This document shows positions 25,217-34,483 of a stretch of 64,000 bases of DNA, one piece after another. A program made the position numbers and the translations under genes. The stretch's first letter is position 1. Each line of letters starts with the position of its first letter. The DNA is from Microbispora oryzae. GTDB taxonomy: Bacteria; Actinomycetota; Actinomycetes; Streptosporangiales; Streptosporangiaceae. The notes under the pieces were generated by a model, which searched no databases, was not told the DNA's origin, and worked only from the letters and a program-made list of their open reading frames with translations. The DNA lies in NCBI RefSeq assembly GCF_017896165.1, contig NZ_JAFCNB010000001.1, positions 716,382 through 780,381 of the forward strand. Direction: 5' to 3'.

Positions 25217-27838
25217 GTGCGATCAGCGGGACGGACGAGGAAGCGGGGCGGCGGAGTGCGGCGTGATGTTGTGGAGCGGGTGGTGGCGGCCCTGGCGCGG
25301 CCCCCGCGCATCGTGCTCGTCCACGGGGAGCCCGGCATCGGGAAGACTCACCTGCTCAGCGAGGTGATCGCCCGCCTGCCCGGCGTGCGCGTGCTGCGCG
25401 GGCAGGCGCTGGAGCTGGACGGCGGGCGGGCCTACGCCTCGCTGGCCTCCGTCCTGGAGGGCCTGCGCGACGAGGCCGGGCCCGCCCTGGACGCCCTGTA
25501 CGAGGCGGTCGACCGGTCCGCCGTCGGGGACGTCGAGGCCAGTCCCGGCCTGCTCGCCACCCGGCTGTTCGAGTCGCTTCCCGGACGCACCCTGATCGCC
25601 ATCGACGATCTGCACCTGGCGGACGCGGACACGTTGACCGGGTTGCAGGCGATCCCCCGCTATCTGTCCGGCTTCTCCGTCCTCGCGACCGCCCGGCAGC
25701 CGCCCGAGATGGACGCCGACCTGACCGTGCGGCTGGAGCCGCTGTCGTTCGCGGAGGTGGCCGATCTCGTCACCGAGTCGCTCGGCCGTACCCCCAGCGA
25801 GTCGGTGCTGCGCCGGGTCCACGAGGCGAGCCGGGGCAACCCGTGGTTCGTCCAGGAGACCGTCAGGACGCTGGTCCAGGGCGGGGCCGTGCACTCCGCC
25901 GTGCCCGACAGCCGGCACGGCGCCATCCTCACCCGGCTGTTCCAGCGCGACCAGGGCGGACGCGACCTCGCTCGGGTGCTCGCCACGCTGACCCGCACCC
26001 GCCCGGGAGCCGGCCTGCCCGTCCTCGCCGAGCTGGCCGGGCTCGAACCCGTGAAGGCCGAGCGGGCCCTCACCGGCCTCGTCCGCGACGGCGTGGTCAC
26101 CCCCGCGGGCGAGGGCTACGCCCTGGCGCATCCGCTCGTCGCCGAGGCGCTCTACGACGAGCTGAGCGCCGCCGAACGGCGGGCGGCGCACGCGAAGATC
26201 GCGGCCATGCTGGAGCGCGACGGGCTGAGCGGCACGCGGCGGGTGCTGGAGTGGGCGGCTCACGTCGCGGAGTCGGGCAGCCCCGACGCGCTTCCCGCCA
26301 TGCTCAGGGCCGCCTCCGTGACCCGGTGGACGGCTCCGCTCACCGCGGCGCACTGGTACGGCAAGGCCGCCGAGATCTCCCCCGGCACCGCGGGTGAGCT
26401 GCTGGCCCGCCAGGCGCTTTCCTACTGGAAGTGCTCCCGCCCCTCGCCCGCGCTCAACTCGGCCCGACGGGCCCTCACCCTGCTCCCGCCCGGCCGCCGG
26501 CACACCCGCACCGCGTACACGGCGGTCGCCGCGGCGCTCGCCATGGGATCGTACGACGTGGCCCTCGACATCCTGCACGGTCACCTGGCCACGGCCGACG
26601 ACACGACGGCGCTGCTCGCCCAGCAGGCGCTGATCAGCGCCGTGCTGGGCCGGCCGAGCGCCGACAGCGCCCGCCACGCCCGCGCCGGGGCGGCCGGCTG
26701 TCCCCCGGAGGACCTGGTCGTCGCGCTGGGCTGCCTGGCCGTCCACGCGCTCGTGCAGGGCGACTGGCCGGAGTGCCGGCGGATCGTGGACGACCTGCTC
26801 GGCCGGTCCGCCGCCCTGCCCCCCGGCGCCCGGCTGGCCGCGCTCGAATCCGCCGCGCACGTGCTGTCCACCGCCGGGCTGCGCACCCGGGCCGCCGAGC
26901 TGCTCGCCCAGGCCGAGCAGATCTACCGCGGGCTCGGGTGGCACGACATCGGCGGGCAGCAGATCCGTACGACGGCGGTGCTGCGGCGGCTCGGCGGCGA
27001 GTGGACGCGGGCGCTGGAGGACATGGCGAGCGGAGCCAGGTCACTGGCCGAGGCCGGTCTGATGGAGAACCGCGCGCTGCTGCGCAACATGGAGCTGGAC
27101 ATCCTGCTCAACCAAGGCAGATATGAGGAGGCGGAGCGGATCCTCGCCGATCCCCCGCCCCGCTCGCCGATGCACGACGGCCTGCGCCACGTCTTCCGCG
27201 CCCGGCTCGCCCTCGGCCGGGGCGACCGCGCCGCCGCCCGCGCCGAACTCGACGCCGCCCTCGTCCTCGCGGTGCCCGACGTGCTCCACCGGGCCCTGTC
27301 CGTCAAGGTGCGGCTGCACGAGGCCTGCGACGAGCCGGACGAGGCCCGCGCGTGCGCCGCGCGGCTCGACGAGGTGAGCGGGAACGGCACTCCCCGGGCC
27401 GTCCTGTCCGCTCATCTCGCCGTGGCGTCGGCCTTCGGGGATCGCGCCCGGGCCCTCGCGGCGCTGGAGTCCGCCAGGGAGGACGGCCTGCCGTTCGAGG
27501 AGGGCCGGGCCCGGCTCCTCCTCGGCGCGCTGGGAGACCACGCGCAGCTCCCGCGCGCTCACGCGATCTTCACCCGGCTGGGCGCGGCCCCGTGGTGCGC
27601 GGCGGCCGAGCACCACATGAGGGCCGCAGGGACGGCGGTCGAGCGGGCGGCCGATCTCACTCCCGGAGAGCGGCGGGTGATCCAGCTCGTCGCCGGCGGC
27701 CTGAGCAATCCGCAGATCGCCGAGGAGCTGCACTACAGCCGCAAGACCGTGGAGCTCTATCTCACCCGGGTCTACGCCAAGACGGGCCTGCGGTCGCGGG
27801 TGGAGCTGGCCCTGGCGGTCGAGCGCGGCGAGATCTGA
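25217..27838 (+). CDS. LuxR family regulator, large ATP-binding (LAL) type
   Basis: 873 aa from the first GTG (25217); a GTG 13 codons later (25256, after a GGCGGCGGA) is an equally plausible start. AAA-like STAND ATPase with Walker A GEPGIGKTH near 38-46 and Walker B TLIAIDDLHLAD, then a long alpha-helical TPR-like middle. A C-terminal LuxR/GerE HTH (about 813-868: LTPGERRVIQLVAGGLSNPQIAEELHYSRKTVELYLTRVY) completes it. LAL proteins usually activate a nearby pathway; no clear pathway cluster adjoins it. Its stop is followed after 14 bases by a 12-bp tandem array. Confidence 0.93.
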   Translation: MRSAGRTRKRGGGVRRDVVERVVAALARPPRIVLVHGEPGIGKTHLLSEVIARLPGVRVLRGQALELDGGRAYASLASVLEGLRDEAGPALDALYEAVDRSAVGDVEASPGLLATRLFESLPGRTLIAIDDLHLADADTLTGLQAIPRYLSGFSVLATARQPPEMDADLTVRLEPLSFAEVADLVTESLGRTPSESVLRRVHEASRGNPWFVQETVRTLVQGGAVHSAVPDSRHGAILTRLFQRDQGGRDLARVLATLTRTRPGAGLPVLAELAGLEPVKAERALTGLVRDGVVTPAGEGYALAHPLVAEALYDELSAAERRAAHAKIAAMLERDGLSGTRRVLEWAAHVAESGSPDALPAMLRAASVTRWTAPLTAAHWYGKAAEISPGTAGELLARQALSYWKCSRPSPALNSARRALTLLPPGRRHTRTAYTAVAAALAMGSYDVALDILHGHLATADDTTALLAQQALISAVLGRPSADSARHARAGAAGCPPEDLVVALGCLAVHALVQGDWPECRRIVDDLLGRSAALPPGARLAALESAAHVLSTAGLRTRAAELLAQAEQIYRGLGWHDIGGQQIRTTAVLRRLGGEWTRALEDMASGARSLAEAGLMENRALLRNMELDILLNQGRYEEAERILADPPPRSPMHDGLRHVFRARLALGRGDRAAARAELDAALVLAVPDVLHRALSVKVRLHEACDEPDEARACAARLDEVSGNGTPRAVLSAHLAVASAFGDRARALAALESAREDGLPFEEGRARLLLGALGDHAQLPRAHAIFTRLGAAPWCAAAEHHMRAAGTAVERAADLTPGERRVIQLVAGGLSNPQIAEELHYSRKTVELYLTRVYAKTGLRSRVELALAVERGEI

Positions 27839-27852
27839 GCCGCGCCGCCGTA

Positions 27853-27900
27853 CCGGGCCTCCAACCGGGCCTCCAACCGGGACTCCAACCGGGACTCTAG
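27853..27900. repeat. 12-bp tandem repeat (4 copies) after the LuxR gene
   Basis: Two copies of CCGGGCCTCCAA, then CCGGGACTCCAA and CCGGGACTCTAG, starting 14 bp past the stop codon. Part of the window-wide pattern of 11-15 bp arrays at gene ends. Confidence 0.95.
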
Positions 27901-27948
27901 GGACATCCCCACTGGGCCGCGGGGACGGCGCTCCGTCAGGCTCGATCC

Positions 27949-29271
27949 ATGCACTCGACGATCCTCGAGTACGCCGACAGGCTGTGGCGCGGCTCGCTGC
28001 GCCTGGAGGACGTTCCGCTCACCGATCTCCGCCGCGGCGGCGTCAAGGAGGTCACGTACGGCGTGGCCATGTGGCCCGCGACCGGCAACGTGTACGCCAT
28101 CAGGGGCGAGCAGGGGGTGGCCCTGTTCGACACCGGCAACGCCCTGGACGCGCCCGCCATGTACCGGGCCGTCCGGAGCTGGACGGACCAGGCCGTGAAG
28201 TACGCGATCTTCTCCCACGGCCACCTCGACCATGTCTCGGGCATGGAGGGCTTCGACGAGGAGCCCGGGCCCCGGGCGGCCGTGGTCGCCCAGGAGGGCG
28301 TGGCCCGCAGGTTCGCCAGGTACGCGCGCACCGCGGGCTACAACACCGTGGTCGACCAGCGCGAGCACGGCTTCGTCCGGATGACCTGGCCGACGAGCCA
28401 CCGCATCCCCGACATCACCTTCCGCACCCGGCTGAACCTGTCGCTCGGCGACGTCACGCTCCAGCTCAGCCACACGCTGGGCGAGACGGACGACGCGACC
28501 TGGGCCTACCTGCCCGAGCGCGGCGTCCTGCTCACCGGCGACCTGTTCGTCTGGCAGGTCCCCGGAGCGGGCGATCCCCATCGGGTCCAGCGCTACCCGG
28601 ACGAGTGGGCGGTCGCGCTGCGCCGGATGGCGACGGTCGACGCCCAGGTGCTGCTCCCCGGGCACGGCCTGCCCGTGATCGGGCCCGACCGCGTACGGCA
28701 GGCCCTCACCGACACCGCCGACTACCTCGACAGCCTGGTCGAGCAGACCCTCGACCTGATGAACGCCGGAGCCCGCCTCGACGACATCCTGCACCGGGTG
28801 CGCCCGCCGGCCGAGCTGGCCGAGCGGGTCTACCTGCGGTCGAACCACGACGAGCCCGAGTTCATCGTGCGGAACATCTGGCGGTTGCACGGCGGCTGGC
28901 ACGACGGCAATCCCGCGCATCTGAAGCCCGCGCCGGACGCCGTCTTCGCCCGCGCAGTGGCCGACCTGTCGGCCGGGGCGGCGTCGCTGGCCGGCCGGGC
29001 GGTCACCGTCGCGGGCGACGGCGACCTGCGGCTCGCCTGCCAGCTCGCCGAACTGGCCGCGCAGGCGGAGCCCGACAACCACAAGGTCCACGAGATCCGC
29101 GCCCTCGTCTACGCGATGCGGGTCCAGGAGGAGCCGGGGGCGATCGCGAAGGGGGTCTACGCCTGGGCGGCGGCCGAGTCGCGCAGCAAGATCACCGGGC
29201 TTGACCTCCTTGACGTCTACCACGAGGTCGTGAACGGCCGGATGTGGTGGTTGCCCAGCTCCATCAGGTGA
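27949..29271 (+). CDS. MBL-fold hydrolase with alkylsulfatase-like dimerisation domain
   Basis: 440 aa. Metallo-beta-lactamase fold with the dinuclear zinc motif SHGHLDH near 89-95, further His/Asp ligands in LSHTLGETDD and LLTGDLFVWQ, and LLPGHGLPV. The C-terminal half resembles the SDS-hydrolase/alkylsulfatase dimerisation region (VYLRSNHDEPEFIVRNIWRLHGGWHDGNPAHLKP). SdsA1-like enzymes cleave alkyl sulfates, but many actinobacterial members are uncharacterised, and this one is shorter than typical SdsA1 because it lacks the sterol-carrier-like tail. No signal peptide. A perfect hairpin terminator follows. Confidence 0.88.
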   Translation: MHSTILEYADRLWRGSLRLEDVPLTDLRRGGVKEVTYGVAMWPATGNVYAIRGEQGVALFDTGNALDAPAMYRAVRSWTDQAVKYAIFSHGHLDHVSGMEGFDEEPGPRAAVVAQEGVARRFARYARTAGYNTVVDQREHGFVRMTWPTSHRIPDITFRTRLNLSLGDVTLQLSHTLGETDDATWAYLPERGVLLTGDLFVWQVPGAGDPHRVQRYPDEWAVALRRMATVDAQVLLPGHGLPVIGPDRVRQALTDTADYLDSLVEQTLDLMNAGARLDDILHRVRPPAELAERVYLRSNHDEPEFIVRNIWRLHGGWHDGNPAHLKPAPDAVFARAVADLSAGAASLAGRAVTVAGDGDLRLACQLAELAAQAEPDNHKVHEIRALVYAMRVQEEPGAIAKGVYAWAAAESRSKITGLDLLDVYHEVVNGRMWWLPSSIR

Positions 29272-29276
29272 ACGTC

Positions 29277-29310
29277 GCCGGCGGGCGCGAGGAGGGGCGC
29301 GCCCGCCGGC
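29277..29310 (+). terminator. Perfect 13-bp GC hairpin terminator
   Basis: Stem GCCGGCGGGCGCG / CGCGCCCGCCGGC with the 8-nt loop AGGAGGGG, 5 bp after the MBL gene stop and 16 bp before the HipA-like start. It probably separates the two transcripts, or makes the HipA-like gene subject to readthrough control. Confidence 0.75.
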
Positions 29311-29326
29311 CGGTAGCCTTCCTGTC

Positions 29327-30154
29327 GTGCTGGAACAGATCACCGCGACCAGATACGTCGCGCCGCTCAGGGAGGGCGGCTCGCTGCCCGGCCTCCTGGA
29401 GGCCGACGACCTGGGGACGTACGTCGTCAAGTTCCGCGGCGCCGGACAGGGCCGCCGGGTGCTCGTGGCGGAGGTGATCTGCGCCGAGCTGGCCAGGCGG
29501 CTCGACCTGCCCACCCCGGACCTGAAGGTGATCTACCTCGACTCGCGGCTCGGCGCGCGCGAGCCGGACGAGGAGATCCAGGACCTGCTCGCGGCCAGCG
29601 CGGGGCACAACCTCGCCATCGACTTCCTGCCCGGAGCACTCGGCTTCGACCCGCTGGCATGGGAGGCCGACCCCGGCTTCGCCTCCCGGGTGCTGTGGTT
29701 CGACGCGTTCACGCACAACGTCGACCGCAGCTGGCGCAACCCCAACCTGCTCGTCTGGCACGGCGGGGTCTGGCTGATCGACCACGGCGCCGCGCTGTGG
29801 TTCCACCACAACTGGCCGACCGCCGATCCCCTCCGGCCGTTCGACGGGCACGACCACGTGCTCGCCCCGTTCGCCACCCGGCTGGCCGAGGCCGACGCCG
29901 AGCTCGGCGCCCGGGTCACCCGCGACCTGCTGGAGACCGTCACGGCCCTCGTGCCGGACGAATGGCTCGACGACGAGCCCGGCTTCGCCGACGCCGACGC
30001 CGTACGGCGGGCCTACGTGGAACATCTCGTCATGCGGGCGGCGGGGCCCCGCGACTGGCTGCCCGATCCCGCCACGGCCGCCCCGCCCGCCCCGAGCCGG
30101 GGCCGGGGCACGATCGGCGGCTTCTGGCGCGCCACACGAGGTGAGGCCCGATGA
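29327..30154 (+). CDS. HipA-like family kinase
   Basis: 275 aa. Kinase-like core with catalytic-loop sequence FTHNVDRSWRNPNLLVW and metal-binding WLIDHGAALWFHHNW, the arrangement seen in HipA/PI3K-like 'HipA family kinase' proteins. The N-terminus (ITATRYVAPLREGGSLPGLLEADDLGTYVVKF) carries the beta-sheet lobe with the likely ATP lysine. It is shorter than canonical HipA toxins, and no HipB-like antitoxin adjoins it; instead it overlaps a DUF3037 gene by 4 bp. That pairing is recurrent in bacteria, with unknown biological role. GTG start without an evident ribosome site. Confidence 0.85.
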   Translation: MLEQITATRYVAPLREGGSLPGLLEADDLGTYVVKFRGAGQGRRVLVAEVICAELARRLDLPTPDLKVIYLDSRLGAREPDEEIQDLLAASAGHNLAIDFLPGALGFDPLAWEADPGFASRVLWFDAFTHNVDRSWRNPNLLVWHGGVWLIDHGAALWFHHNWPTADPLRPFDGHDHVLAPFATRLAEADAELGARVTRDLLETVTALVPDEWLDDEPGFADADAVRRAYVEHLVMRAAGPRDWLPDPATAAPPAPSRGRGTIGGFWRATRGEAR

Positions 30155-30561
30155 CCGGCCCCGTGACTGGCCCGACGAGCTGGGACGTGTACGAATACGC
30201 CGCGATCCGTGTCGTTCCCAGCGCCGAGCGGGGCGAGCTGGTGAACGCGGGTGTGATCCTCTACTGCCAGCCTCAGGGATACCTGTGCGCCCGGGTCGAG
30301 CTCGACGAGGACCGGCTCCGCGCGCTGTGCCTGACGGTCGACCTCGCCGCGGTACGGCATGCCCTCACGGCGTACGAACTGGCCTGCGGGGAGGAGGCCG
30401 GGCCGCTGCGCCGCGAGTCGCCCGGAGCCAGGTTCCGCTGGCTGACCGCGCCGCGCAGCACCGTGGTGCAGGCGGGCCCGGTGCACGCCGGCCTCACCAC
30501 CGATCCCGCCGCCGAGCTGGAGACCCTGATGAACCGGCTGGTCAGAACAGCACGGACATGA
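30151..30561 (+). CDS. DUF3037 family protein
   Basis: 136-aa small protein whose core YEYAAIRVVPSAERGELVNAGVILYC and ARVELDEDRLRAL fit DUF3037. It overlaps the HipA-like kinase gene by 4 bp (ATGA) and is expected to be co-translated with it. At its 3' end it overlaps the convergent GNAT gene by 20 bp. Function unknown; it may be a partner or regulator of the kinase. Confidence 0.88.
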   Translation: MTGPVTGPTSWDVYEYAAIRVVPSAERGELVNAGVILYCQPQGYLCARVELDEDRLRALCLTVDLAAVRHALTAYELACGEEAGPLRRESPGARFRWLTAPRSTVVQAGPVHAGLTTDPAAELETLMNRLVRTART

Positions 30562-31384
30562 ACGTGTCGACCTCCTGGAAGCCGACCTTGCGGTAGGCCG
30601 CCCGCGCCGGGAGGTTGAAGTCGTTCACGTAGAGGGTGACGAGCGGCGCGAAGTATTTCAGCGCCTGCTCGACCACGGTCGCCATGCCCGCGACCGCGTG
30701 GCCGCGCCCGCGGTGGTCGGGATGCACCCAGACCCCCTGGATCTGGCACGCCTGCGGGGTGATCGCACCGATCTCCGCCTTGAAGATCACTTGATTGTCC
30801 TCGATGCGGGCGTACGAACGGCCGATGCGGATCAGCTCCGCCACCCGGGAGCGGTAGAGGGCGCCCCCGTCGCCGTTGTCCGGGGAGACGCCCACCTCCT
30901 CGGTGAACATCGCCACGCAGGCGGGCAGCAGCACGCCGAACTGCTCGGGCACGACCCTCCGTACGAGCGGGTCGGGCTCCACGGCCGGGGCCGAGCCGGT
31001 GACCATGACGGGCTGGGCCCACCTGATCGCCCGGGCCTTGCCCCAGTGGGGCTCCAGCCGCTCCCAGAGCTGCTCGACGGCGACCGCGGGGCCGACGATC
31101 GACGAGCAGCGGCGGCCCTGACGCCGGGCGCGGTCGGCGAACGCGTGCACCGCCTCCCGCGTGGCGTTGACCGGGACCAGGTTGGCGCCGGCGTAGCACA
31201 GGGACACGAGGCCGCCTCTCGGCCCGAACCCCCACATCTGGCCGCCGAGCCGCGACGGGCTCAGGCCCACGGCCCGAACCCGGGATGCGACAAAGACGTT
31301 GGCGACGGGGTCGGTGTCGAGGAGGGCGAGCACCTCCTCGCGATCGGAGTCGTCGAGCACGCGCGACGCCGATGTTCGCAGCAT
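30542..31384 (-). CDS. DUF4081-GNAT acetyltransferase
   Basis: 280 aa, start ATG 31384 (a GTG one codon upstream is possible). N-terminal DUF4081 (about 1-120: LALLDTDPVANVFVASRVRAVGL) and a C-terminal GNAT domain with IQGVWVHPDHRGRGHAVAGMA (acetyl-CoA motif A) and VTLYVNDFNLPARAAYRKVGF. Proteins of this form lie next to ispG in many actinomycetes; here a hydrolase gene intervenes. The target is unknown. Its 3' end overlaps the convergent DUF3037 gene. Confidence 0.9.
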   Translation of the reverse strand: MLRTSASRVLDDSDREEVLALLDTDPVANVFVASRVRAVGLSPSRLGGQMWGFGPRGGLVSLCYAGANLVPVNATREAVHAFADRARRQGRRCSSIVGPAVAVEQLWERLEPHWGKARAIRWAQPVMVTGSAPAVEPDPLVRRVVPEQFGVLLPACVAMFTEEVGVSPDNGDGGALYRSRVAELIRIGRSYARIEDNQVIFKAEIGAITPQACQIQGVWVHPDHRGRGHAVAGMATVVEQALKYFAPLVTLYVNDFNLPARAAYRKVGFQEVDTFMSVLF

Positions 31385-31440
31385 CACGGTGCTCAGCCTA
31401 CGCGACCATCACGCTTTTGGGCGTTACCCGCCGGAAAGGC

Positions 31441-33189
31441 TCACCTGCGCGCGGCACCGTGCCTGGCGGCCTGCCCGGCCGGACTCCCGGCCGGCTGGGG
31501 ATCCGGCACTCCGGGGCAGCTGAGGCCGGGCTCCCGCCGCGTCGTCCCACGCGCCGCCGGGGTGGTCCCGTCGAGGAGGTAGGCCGCCAGCAGACGGTCG
31601 ACGCACCCGTTGCCCGCCAGCGAGACGCCGTGGTTGCCGCCCCCCTCCGACAGCAGCCGCGCCGTGGGGAAGCGGTCGCGCAGGTGCAGCGCCCCCGCGT
31701 AGGGCGTCGCCGCGTCGTGCTGAGCCTGGATCAGCAGCACCGGCGGCAGATTCGCCGCGCCCACCCGGATCGGGGTGCCGCCCCGCACCGGCCAGAACGC
31801 GCAGGGCGCGTTGTACACGGCGTTGGGCCAGGCCATGAACGGCGCGCTCGCGTGGGTCCGCACAGTGTCCGCGTGCCAGCGGGCCCACGATCGGGGCCAC
31901 GGGGCGTCCCGGCACTCGACGCCGAGATAGACGGCGTAGGAGTTCTCCTCGGCCGGATCGATCTCGGCCTGGCCGTGGAACAGGCGGACCAGGCCCGCCG
32001 CGTCGCTCCTCAGCGCGTACGCGGAGAACGCGGCGGCGAGTTTGGGCCACAGCCGGTTGGAGTAGCCGCCCTCCGAGTAGATGTCGTCGAGCTCGCTCGG
32101 GCCGACGATCGCCCCCGCCGGACGCTCCCGGAGACGGGAGCGCATCGCGTACCAGGCGTGGCTTACCCCCTGCTGGGTGCGGCCGAGCCCGTAGGCGTCG
32201 TCGTGCCGGGCGACCCAGGCGAGGAAGTCACGGTGACGCAGGTCGAAGCTGTGGTCCTGGGCGATGTTGGCGTCGTACCAGACGCCGTCGGGATCGACCA
32301 CGCTGTCGAGCACCAGCCGGCGCACCCGCTGGGGGAACAGGGTGGCGTACACGGCCCCCAGGTAGGTGCCGTACGAGTATCCGAGATAGCTGATCTTGCC
32401 TTCGCCGAGGGCGGCCCTGATGGCGTCCATGTCCCTGGCCGTGTTCTCGGTGGTGAGGTGGGGCAGGAACCAGCCCCACCGGGCGGCGCATCCGTCGGCG
32501 TACTCGCGCGCCCGGCTGACGAGCACGTCCTCGTCGGCCTTGGTGCGCGGCACGTTGTCGGGGCGGGGCGCGGCGTAGAAGCGCCGGGGGTCGACGCACG
32601 AGAGGGCCGGCTCGCTGGGCCCCACCCCGCGTGGGGCGAAGCCCACCACGTCGAACCGCGCCGCCACGTCGCGGGGCAGCGAGGCCGCGGCGTACCTGGC
32701 CATGCCGAGCCCCGATCCGCCCGGCCCGCCGGGGTTCACCAGCAAGGTGCCCAGGCGGCCGCCGCCTGCGGCCGCGGCGCCCCTGATCCGGTTCAGGGCC
32801 AGCGTGATCTGGCGGCCAGACGGCTCACGCGGGTCGAGCGGCACCCGCAGCGTGGCGCAGTCGATCTGTTGCGGCTGCCGGCCCGGCACCCCGGCCCGGA
32901 CGGCGTCCGCCGGAACCGCGCCGATGGGGCCGAGGACGTCCCCCAGCAGGCCGGTGTCCTGAGCGGTGGCGGTCAGCGCCCCCGTCACGTCGGGCAGGTC
33001 GGGGCCGTCGGGGACCCTGGGCGCGCCGGAGCCCGTCCACTCCGCGAGGCCGGAGGCGACGCGCGACGGGCAGGGCCCCCACACGAGCCCCCGGGCCCCC
33101 TGTCCGGGAACGGCGTGCGCCGCCCCCGGCCCGACCAGTCCCGCGACCAGCGTCGCGACACCCGCGACCACTCCGACGACCCGTTTCAC
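31441..33189 (-). CDS. Secreted alpha/beta hydrolase (tripeptidyl aminopeptidase-like, SlpD/E family)
   Basis: 582 aa. Signal peptide VKRVVGVVAGVATLVAGLVG...AHA. The catalytic domain has GTLLVNPGGPGGSG (oxyanion region), nucleophile elbow GYSYGTYLG near 270, and a C-terminal TAP-like region with QAQHDAATPYAGA (Asp) and GGGNHGVSLAGNGCVD (His). The family includes Streptomyces tripeptidyl aminopeptidases and clavulanate/cephamycin-type hydrolases. GTG 33189 is selected because GAGGAG lies seven bases upstream; an ATG at 33195 and a GTG at 33213 are further upstream in frame. Confidence 0.9.
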   Translation of the reverse strand: MKRVVGVVAGVATLVAGLVGPGAAHAVPGQGARGLVWGPCPSRVASGLAEWTGSGAPRVPDGPDLPDVTGALTATAQDTGLLGDVLGPIGAVPADAVRAGVPGRQPQQIDCATLRVPLDPREPSGRQITLALNRIRGAAAAGGGRLGTLLVNPGGPGGSGLGMARYAAASLPRDVAARFDVVGFAPRGVGPSEPALSCVDPRRFYAAPRPDNVPRTKADEDVLVSRAREYADGCAARWGWFLPHLTTENTARDMDAIRAALGEGKISYLGYSYGTYLGAVYATLFPQRVRRLVLDSVVDPDGVWYDANIAQDHSFDLRHRDFLAWVARHDDAYGLGRTQQGVSHAWYAMRSRLRERPAGAIVGPSELDDIYSEGGYSNRLWPKLAAAFSAYALRSDAAGLVRLFHGQAEIDPAEENSYAVYLGVECRDAPWPRSWARWHADTVRTHASAPFMAWPNAVYNAPCAFWPVRGGTPIRVGAANLPPVLLIQAQHDAATPYAGALHLRDRFPTARLLSEGGGNHGVSLAGNGCVDRLLAAYLLDGTTPAARGTTRREPGLSCPGVPDPQPAGSPAGQAARHGAARR

Positions 33190-33279
33190 CGGCATGCTCC
33201 TCTGCTCCAGCACAGCAGAGGCAAGCTTCGCCGAGCGGGTCGCGGGATCACCGCCCGCTCAGCCCGATCAGTGTCAATG

Positions 33280-33312
33280 TGTAATCAGAGCATTGCGCTC
33301 TGTAATGAGCAT
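33280..33312. promoter_or_regulatory. AT-rich repeat/palindrome upstream of the secreted hydrolase
   Basis: CAGAGC-ATTGC-GCTCTG (33286-33302) flanked by two direct TGTAAT elements (33280 and 33301), inside the 130-bp gap between ispG and the hydrolase gene. Candidate operator or promoter element; the regulator is unknown. Confidence 0.4.
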
Positions 33313-33319
33313 CCCCTTC

Positions 33320-34483
33320 TCAGGAGACGACCACCTCGGGGCCGGCGGCGTCGTCGTCGAGGTCGACCTCGACGCCCATCTCCTCGGCCAGGCGCAGGGC
33401 CTCCTCGATGAGGGTCTCGACGATCGCCGACTCGGGAACGGTCTTGATCACCTCGCCGCGGACGAAGATCTGGCCCTTGCCGTTGCCCGAGGCGACGCCG
33501 AGGTCGGCCTCGCGGGCCTCGCCGGGGCCGTTCACGACGCAGCCCATCACGGCGACCCGCAGCGGGACCTTGAGCCCGGTCAGTCCGGCCTGCACCTGCT
33601 CGGCCAGGGTGTAGACGTCCACCTGCGCGCGCCCGCAGGACGGGCAGGACACGATCTCCAGCCCGCGCTGGCGCAGCCCGAGCGACTCCAGGATCTGCGT
33701 GCCGACCTTGACCTCCTCCACCGGAGGCGCCGACAGCGACACCCGGATGGTGTCCCCGATGCCCTCGGCGAGCAGCGCGCCGAACGCCACCGCCGACTTG
33801 ACGGTGCCCTGGAACGCCGGCCCCGCCTCGGTCACGCCCAGGTGCAGCGGGTAGTCACACCGCCGGGCCAGCAGGCGGTACGCCTGGACCATCACCACCG
33901 GATCGTTGTGCTTGACCGAGATCTTGATGTCGCGGAAGCCGTGCTCCTCGAACAGCGAGCACTCCCACAGGGCCGACTCGACCAGCGCCTCGGGCGTGGC
34001 CTTGCCGTACTTGGCCAGCAGGCGTGGGTCGAGCGAGCCCGCGTTGACGCCGATGCGGATCGGCACACCCGCGTCGGAGGCCGCGCGGGCGATCTCACCG
34101 ACCTTGTCGTCGAACTTCTTGATGTTGCCCGGGTTGACCCGCACCGCCGCGCAACCGGCGTCGATCGCGGCGAAGACGTACTTGGGCTGGAAGTGGATGT
34201 CGGCGATCACCGGGATCTGCGACTTGCGGGCGATGGCCGGAAGGGCGTCGGCGTCGTCCTGGGAGGGCACGGCGACCCGGACGATCTGACAGCCGGCCGC
34301 TGTGAGCTCGGCGATCTGCTGCAGGGTGGCGTTGATGTCGGAGGTGAGCGTGGTGGTCATGGACTGCACCGAGACCGGCGCGTCCCCTCCCACGGGCACC
34401 GACCCGACCATGATCTGCCGTGAGACTCGACGCTCGGCGATCGGCTGGGATCTGACCGAGGGTATCCCGAGATCAACAGACAT
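33320..34483 (-). CDS. ispG: 4-hydroxy-3-methylbut-2-en-1-yl diphosphate synthase (IspG)
   Basis: [4Fe-4S] enzyme of the MEP isoprenoid pathway converting MEcPP to HMBPP. It has 387 aa with the bacterial two-domain form: a TIM barrel ([28 protein letters not shown] strand, RVNPGNI) and the C-terminal cluster domain with cysteines in SCPSCGR and [13 protein letters not shown] 34483 follows AGGGA with a five-base spacer. It is normally next to rseP and dxr; here rseP is missing and an LPMO gene separates it from dxr. Confidence 0.97.
   Translation of the reverse strand: MSVDLGIPSVRSQPIAERRVSRQIMVGSVPVGGDAPVSVQSMTTTLTSDINATLQQIAELTAAGCQIVRVAVPSQDDADALPAIARKSQIPVIADIHFQPKYVFAAIDAGCAAVRVNPGNIKKFDDKVGEIARAASDAGVPIRIGVNAGSLDPRLLAKYGKATPEALVESALWECSLFEEHGFRDIKISVKHNDPVVMVQAYRLLARRCDYPLHLGVTEAGPAFQGTVKSAVAFGALLAEGIGDTIRVSLSAPPVEEVKVGTQILESLGLRQRGLEIVSCPSCGRAQVDVYTLAEQVQAGLTGLKVPLRVAVMGCVVNGPGEAREADLGVASGNGKGQIFVRGEVIKTVPESAIVETLIEEALRLAEEMGVEVDLDDDAAGPEVVVS

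Noticed and set aside
29327..30154. HipBA toxin-antitoxin module
   Set aside because: The kinase core is HipA-like but no HipB-type HTH gene is adjacent and the length is below canonical HipA; only the weaker HipA/DUF3037 pair can be claimed.
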